64,000 nucleotides of DNA from Branchiibius hedensis (GTDB lineage: Bacteria > Actinomycetota > Actinomycetes > Actinomycetales > Dermatophilaceae). The stretch is from contig NZ_UESZ01000001.1 in the NCBI RefSeq assembly GCF_900108585.1, forward strand, positions 1,240,001 through 1,304,000, in the 5' to 3' direction. The notes beneath the pieces are model-generated. The model worked only from the letters and a program-made list of their open reading frames with translations, ran no database searches and was not told where the DNA came from. Made by a program: the position numbers and the translations under genes. Of this stretch, positions 59,601 through 64,000 are shown one piece after another; the stretch's first letter is position 1; each line of letters begins with the position of its first letter.

Positions 59601-62600
59601 TTACGAGGTGGGTGGGGTCCCCGCCGAAAACCGTCTCAGGTCGAGTGTCGCCGGGTACTCCCCCGCGCCGTGCCGCACGAGGGACTCGTACTGCGGCCAG
59701 TTGCTGGTGTCGACGCGCCCAGGAGTGTGGCCGGTGCGGGAGAACCGGGCGTTGCGGCGGGACTCCGCGGCGGCTGCGTTGACCGGGTAATCGTCGTAGG
59801 CGCGGCCACCGGGGTGGCTCACGTGGTAGGTGAACCCACCCAGCGAGCGACCGTTCCAGCGGTCGACCAGGTCGAACACCAGCGGCGAGTGCACACCGAT
59901 GGTCGGGTGCAACGCACTGGGCGGCGCCCACGCGCGGTACCGCACGCCACCGACCCAGGTGTCCGGTGCCGAACCGGTGCCCGGTGAGCCCAGACCCCAG
60001 CCGGAGCCGGCGATCGGCTGCAGTGGGACCGGGATGCCGTTGCAGGTGACGACGTGGCGGCCCTCGACCAGCCCGGTCGCGGCGACCTGGACCCGCTCGA
60101 CGGAGGAATCGACGTACCGGGCGGTGCCGCCGAGGCTGACCTCCTCACCCAGCACGTGCCAGGGCTCGACGGCCGTGCGCAACTCCAGATGCACGCCGAG
60201 TACGTCGACCTCCCCCAACCGCGGGAAGCGGAACTCCAGGAACGGGTCCAGCCAGGTCTGGTCGAAGTACGGTCCGTTGTCGCCGAGGAAGTCGTTGAGG
60301 TCACCGACGACGTCCCGCAGGTCGGCCGCGGCGAACGCGGGCAGCAGGTAGCGGTCGTGCAGCGCCGTCCCCCACCGGACCAGGGACCCGGAGTAGGGCT
60401 CGTTCCAGAACCGCGCGACCAGGGAGCGCACCAACAGCCCCTGCACCAACGACATCTGGGCGTGCGGCGGCATCTCGAAGCCGCGCATCTCCAGCAGCCC
60501 CAGGCGACCGCGGTCACTGTCGGGGCTGTAGAGCTTGTCGATGCAGAACTCGCTGCGGTGGGTGTTGCCGGTGATGTCGGTCAGCAGGTGCCGCAGCAGC
60601 CGGTCGACCAGCCACGGGCGCGGCTCCCCTTCGGCCAGCACCCGGTCCATCTCGGCGAACGCGATCTCGAGTTCGTAGAGGGTCTCGTGGCGGCCCTCGT
60701 CGACCCGGGGCGACTGACTGGTCGGGCCGATGAACTTGCCGGAGAAGACGTAGGACAACGCCGGGTGGTGCTGCCAGAAGGTGATCATGCTGCGCAGCAG
60801 ATCCGGCCGGCGCAGCATCGGGGAGTCCTTCGGCGAGCTGCCACCGAGGGTGATGTGGTTGCCGCCACCGGTGCCGGTGTGCGAGCCGTCCAGGTCGAAC
60901 TTCTCGGTGGTCAGGCGGGCGTGCCGGGCGTCCTCGAAGAGGGTGGTCGTGAGTTCCTGCAGCTCATCCCAGGTCGACGTGGGCTGCACGTTGACCTCGA
61001 TGACCCCGGGGTCGGGTGTGACGGTCAGCGACTTGGTGCGGGGGTCGCCAGGCGGGGCGTACCCCTCCAGGACGACCGGTTGCCCGGCGGCCGCTGCGGC
61101 TCCTTCGATGGCGGCGAGCAGCTTGATCGCGTCGTCCAACTTGGTGAGCGGTGGCAGGAAGACGAAAACGTGACCGTCGCGCTCCTGGACCGCCAACGCC
61201 GTGCGGGGCGAGTCCTCGATGTCGTAGACCTTGGCCTTCTTGACCCTGGAGACACCGCGGACCGGCCGGGTCGCCGGCAGGTCGCCGCGAGCGGCGAACG
61301 GTGAGGCATCCGGTTCGTACGGCGCTTCCTTCCACGCGATCGAGCTCAGCGGCAACCGCAGGCCGAGGGGTGAGGTGCCGGCGGTCAGGAACAGCCGCCG
61401 CCGGCGCGTGCGCCACTGGGCGGTCGCCCAGCCCTTGCCCTTGGGATCGGGGAAGACGGGGATGACCCAGCCGGCCGGCGTACCTGCAGCTTTGTCGATC
61501 TGGGCGCCGAGCTTGCGGCGGGTCTTCTCATCACCCTGCTCCTCGGGGTCGGCGTCTTCCTCCGGCCGATCACCGGCGGGCTGGCTGACCTCGAGCGCCA
61601 ACTGGTTCAACGGATCCTCGTACGCCGCGCGGGTGAGTTTTGCGTCGATACCCAGGCGGGCGGCGATCCCCAGAGCAACGGCCCGGACCTGGCGGGCCGC
61701 CTGCACGCTGCCGGGTTTCAGGTCCGACTCGGTCCACGGGTCGGCCAGCAGTTCCTGGTCGTGCCACAGCGCCTTGCCGTCGGTGCGCCAGATCAGCCCG
61801 ATCAGCCAGCGCGGCAACGGTTCTCCGGGGTACCACTTGCCCTGGCCGTGGAAGCTGAGGCCCTCGGGCGCCCACCGGGCCTTGAGACGGCGGGCGAGGT
61901 CGGCGGCCCGCTCGCGCTTGTCGGGACCGTCGGCGTCGGTCTCCCACTCGGGCGTGGAAGTGTCATCGGCGGAGACGAACGTCGGCTCGCCGCCCATCGT
62001 GAGGCGGACGTCGCCCTCCTGCAACAGGGTGTCGACGTGGTGGCCGAGATGCTGGATGCGGCTCCACTGGTCATCGGAATAGGGCTTGGTCACACGCGGG
62101 TCCTCGAAGACCCGCTGCACGGTGTTGCTGAACTCGAAGTCCACCCCGACGAAATCGGTGGCGCCGGAGATGGGTGCGGCGCTGCTGGGGTGCGGGGTCG
62201 CGGACAGCGGGATGTGCCCCTCGCCGGCGAACAGCCCTGAGGTGGCGTCCAACCCGATCCACCCAGCGCCCGGCACGTAGACCTCGGCCCAGGCGTGCAG
62301 GTCGGTGAAGTCCTCCGCGGGTCCGCTCGGACCGTCGATGGCCTGGATGTCGGAGGTCAGCTGCACCAGGTAGCCCGAGACGAACCGTGCGGCCAGGCCC
62401 AGTTGCCGCAGCACGCTGACCAGCAACCAGGCGCTGTCGCGGCACGAGCCCAGATGGGCGGACAGCGTGTGGTCGGGACTCTGCACACCCGGTTCGAGAC
62501 GGACCGTGTAGTCGACGTCGCGATTGATCTTGGCGTTGATGTCGACCAGGAAGTCGACGATCCGCATCCCGTCCTCGGGGATGACCACGTTGTCGGCCAC

Positions 62601-63005
62601 CCACTGCGTCACCAACGGGCCGGGGCCGCTGCCGTTCTCGTCCACCGGGCGCAGATAGGGCTCCAGGTCGGCCTTCAGGGCGTCGGGGTAGGTGAAGGGG
62701 AAGTTCTCGGCGTACTCCTCGACGAAGAAGTCGAAGGGGTTGATGACGGTCATGTCCGCCACCAGATCGACACAGATGTCGAGGGTGGAGACCTTCTCGG
62801 GGAACACCAACCGGGCCAGATAGTTGCCGAACGCGTCCTGTTGCCAGTTGATGAAGTGGTTCGGTGGGTCGATCGTCAACGAGTACGAATCGATCGGCGT
62901 CCGGCTGTGTGGTGCCGGGCGCAGGCGGACAGTGTGTGGATGCACCGTCACCGGTTGGTCGAAGCGGTACGTCGTGCGGTGTTGCAGGGCTACCCGGATC
63001 GTCAC
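59601..63005 (-). CDS. Transglutaminase-DUF2126 fusion protein
   Basis: This 1,134-residue protein has an N-terminal transglutaminase-like part with Cys in LGSCRDSAWLL, His in DLHAWAEVYV and Asp in IGLDATSGL, followed by DUF2126 (about residues 320-1120, including HTGTGGGNHITLGG and SEFCIDKLYSPDSDRGR). It corresponds to Rv2566 (1,140). Function is unknown; with its two neighbours it forms a predicted peptide-ligase/hydrolase system. GTG 63005 has AAGG 7 bases upstream. Confidence 0.92.
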   Translation of the reverse strand: MTIRVALQHRTTYRFDQPVTVHPHTVRLRPAPHSRTPIDSYSLTIDPPNHFINWQQDAFGNYLARLVFPEKVSTLDICVDLVADMTVINPFDFFVEEYAENFPFTYPDALKADLEPYLRPVDENGSGPGPLVTQWVADNVVIPEDGMRIVDFLVDINAKINRDVDYTVRLEPGVQSPDHTLSAHLGSCRDSAWLLVSVLRQLGLAARFVSGYLVQLTSDIQAIDGPSGPAEDFTDLHAWAEVYVPGAGWIGLDATSGLFAGEGHIPLSATPHPSSAAPISGATDFVGVDFEFSNTVQRVFEDPRVTKPYSDDQWSRIQHLGHHVDTLLQEGDVRLTMGGEPTFVSADDTSTPEWETDADGPDKRERAADLARRLKARWAPEGLSFHGQGKWYPGEPLPRWLIGLIWRTDGKALWHDQELLADPWTESDLKPGSVQAARQVRAVALGIAARLGIDAKLTRAAYEDPLNQLALEVSQPAGDRPEEDADPEEQGDEKTRRKLGAQIDKAAGTPAGWVIPVFPDPKGKGWATAQWRTRRRRLFLTAGTSPLGLRLPLSSIAWKEAPYEPDASPFAARGDLPATRPVRGVSRVKKAKVYDIEDSPRTALAVQERDGHVFVFLPPLTKLDDAIKLLAAIEGAAAAAGQPVVLEGYAPPGDPRTKSLTVTPDPGVIEVNVQPTSTWDELQELTTTLFEDARHARLTTEKFDLDGSHTGTGGGNHITLGGSSPKDSPMLRRPDLLRSMITFWQHHPALSYVFSGKFIGPTSQSPRVDEGRHETLYELEIAFAEMDRVLAEGEPRPWLVDRLLRHLLTDITGNTHRSEFCIDKLYSPDSDRGRLGLLEMRGFEMPPHAQMSLVQGLLVRSLVARFWNEPYSGSLVRWGTALHDRYLLPAFAAADLRDVVGDLNDFLGDNGPYFDQTWLDPFLEFRFPRLGEVDVLGVHLELRTAVEPWHVLGEEVSLGGTARYVDSSVERVQVAATGLVEGRHVVTCNGIPVPLQPIAGSGWGLGSPGTGSAPDTWVGGVRYRAWAPPSALHPTIGVHSPLVFDLVDRWNGRSLGGFTYHVSHPGGRAYDDYPVNAAAAESRRNARFSRTGHTPGRVDTSNWPQYESLVRHGAGEYPATLDLRRFSAGTPPTS

Positions 63006-63064
63006 AGGGTTACCTTGCCAGAGGTATGCGGCGGCGGTGTTGCGCCGGTGTTACGACGGCGTCG

Positions 63065-64000
63065 TCAGGGTGTGGTCCAGTCCGGCGGATCGGCGGGCCG
63101 CAACGCATCGTCACCGACCCGGAACGAGCGCACCTTGCCCGGCTGGGTGCGTGGGCCTTCGAAGCGGACCGTTACCACGCCCCGACCGCTACCCCAGACC
63201 CAGCCCGCACCGAACTGCTCATGGGTCACGTCCTGACCCGGGCGCCACACCGGGTCACCCGGATTCATCGCGTACGCCGCGGGGCGGCTGACCATCGCCT
63301 GGGCCGAACCCCAGGCGTTGGCGACCTGATCGCCTGCGACCTCGTCCTCGGCACTGGCAGTAGCCGTCGGCAGGTCCTCCTCCCCCGGCCACTGCATGTC
63401 CAGCGCAGCTTGGGCGTGGGCGACGAATCCCGACACGCCGAAGCCCAGCAGGCGCAGGCCGTCACTGACGTCGTGGGCCTCGAGCAACCCGATAGCCAGC
63501 CGGAGCAGCGCCGCGGGGTCGTCCGTGGGATGGCCGGTGGTGACGCTGCGGGTGAAGGTGCTGAAGTCGTGGTGGCGGACCTTGATCGTCACGGTGCGGG
63601 CGAAGGCTCCGTGTTCGGCGAGGCGTGCGCTGACTCGATCGGCGAGACGGGCGAGCTCCTCGTTCAGGACGGCGCGATCGACGACATCGACGTCGAAGGT
63701 TTCCTCGGCGGAGATGCTCTTGGCCTCGCGTTCGGTGATCACCTCGCGATCGTCTTGCCCGCGGGCGATGGTGAACAGGCCTGAGCCGTGGGCGTTTCCG
63801 AAGATGCTGACCAGGTCAGGCTCGGTCATCCGGCGTAACTCGGAGACCTTTTCCACGCCGAAGGTGCGCAGCCGGTCTGCGGTGGCCGGGCCGACCCCGC
63901 CGAGTGCGCGAACCGGCAGTGGAGCCAGGAAGTCCTCCTCGTCGCCGGGTGCGACGATGACCAGGCCGCGCGGTTTGTGCATGTCGGAGGCGATCTTGGC
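63065..64000 (-). CDS. dinB: DNA polymerase IV (Y family), N-terminus beyond the window
   Basis: The open frame runs from the window edge to 63065 and gives the last 311 residues of a translesion polymerase. Visible parts are the end of the palm/fingers, the helix-hairpin-helix thumb (RALGGVGPATADRLRTFGV), the little-finger domain, and an actinobacterial C-terminal extension ending FGAGWVWGSGRGVVTVRFEG. The catalytic Asp-Glu residues lie outside the window. It precedes the DUF2126 gene by 59 bases on the same strand. Confidence 0.9.
   Translation of the reverse strand, partial: AKIASDMHKPRGLVIVAPGDEEDFLAPLPVRALGGVGPATADRLRTFGVEKVSELRRMTEPDLVSIFGNAHGSGLFTIARGQDDREVITEREAKSISAEETFDVDVVDRAVLNEELARLADRVSARLAEHGAFARTVTIKVRHHDFSTFTRSVTTGHPTDDPAALLRLAIGLLEAHDVSDGLRLLGFGVSGFVAHAQAALDMQWPGEEDLPTATASAEDEVAGDQVANAWGSAQAMVSRPAAYAMNPGDPVWRPGQDVTHEQFGAGWVWGSGRGVVTVRFEGPRTQPGKVRSFRVGDDALRPADPPDWTTP

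Overview
The window is a chromosomal segment of a high-GC actinobacterium, most likely in or near the Micrococcales (Dermacoccaceae/Intrasporangiaceae-like; the family is a guess). Supporting evidence is a complete Pup-proteasome system, RbpA, mycothiol ligase MshC, split Ppm1/Lnt, PafBC, and frequent GTG starts. Much of the gene order follows the actinobacterial backbone known from the Mycobacterium tuberculosis Rv2050-Rv2053 and Rv2090-Rv2141 blocks. I see no phage, insertion sequence, rRNA or CRISPR. The only RNA gene found is one tRNA-Leu.

Layout. 1-7 kb: end of an MFS transporter, fxsA and rbpA (divergent, with paired SigR-type promoters), the ppm1-lnt lipoprotein/mannosyl-donor pair, ybaK, ugd, an Lrp regulator and a 5'-3' exonuclease. 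7-18 kb: a PH-domain protein, helY, tatC, tatA, pafC, pafB, DUF3866, two FKBP isomerases and pafA. 18-23 kb: an epimerase, a YigZ protein and a heterodimeric ABC exporter. 23-31 kb: prcA, prcB, pup, dop and arc (mpa), interrupted by a TetR cassette with twin operators. 31-40 kb: trmI, a site-2 protease, a RecB-like nuclease, two small unknown genes, a HAD phosphatase, a 1,253-residue metH of the E. coli type, and a PAC2 protein. 40-47 kb: MarR/ClC pair, mshC-SCO1664-DUF3090-phosphatase block, aldo/keto reductase and small proteins. 47-53 kb: M20 peptidase, ATP-dependent DNA ligase, sucrose phosphorylase, tRNA-Leu(GAG), DUF4386/TetR pair. 53-64 kb: kup, a beta-lactamase-like lipoprotein, and a transglutaminase / ATP-grasp-alpha-E / DUF2126 cassette beside dinB.

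How it works together. Dop, PafA, Pup, ARC and PrcBA form the whole pupylation and degradation pathway, and PafBC (DNA-damage activator) is encoded nearby. I see promoter candidates resembling the PafBC-type motif in front of the ABC exporter and in front of pup. About twenty genes have a TANNNT hexamer 6-8 bases before their start codon, the signature of leaderless mRNAs, and I used it to choose several starts. The least understood system is the ATP-grasp/transglutaminase cassette at 56-63 kb. It is conserved in other actinobacteria but has no known substrate. No gene-free stretch exceeds 300 bases except 3660-3978, which is described below.
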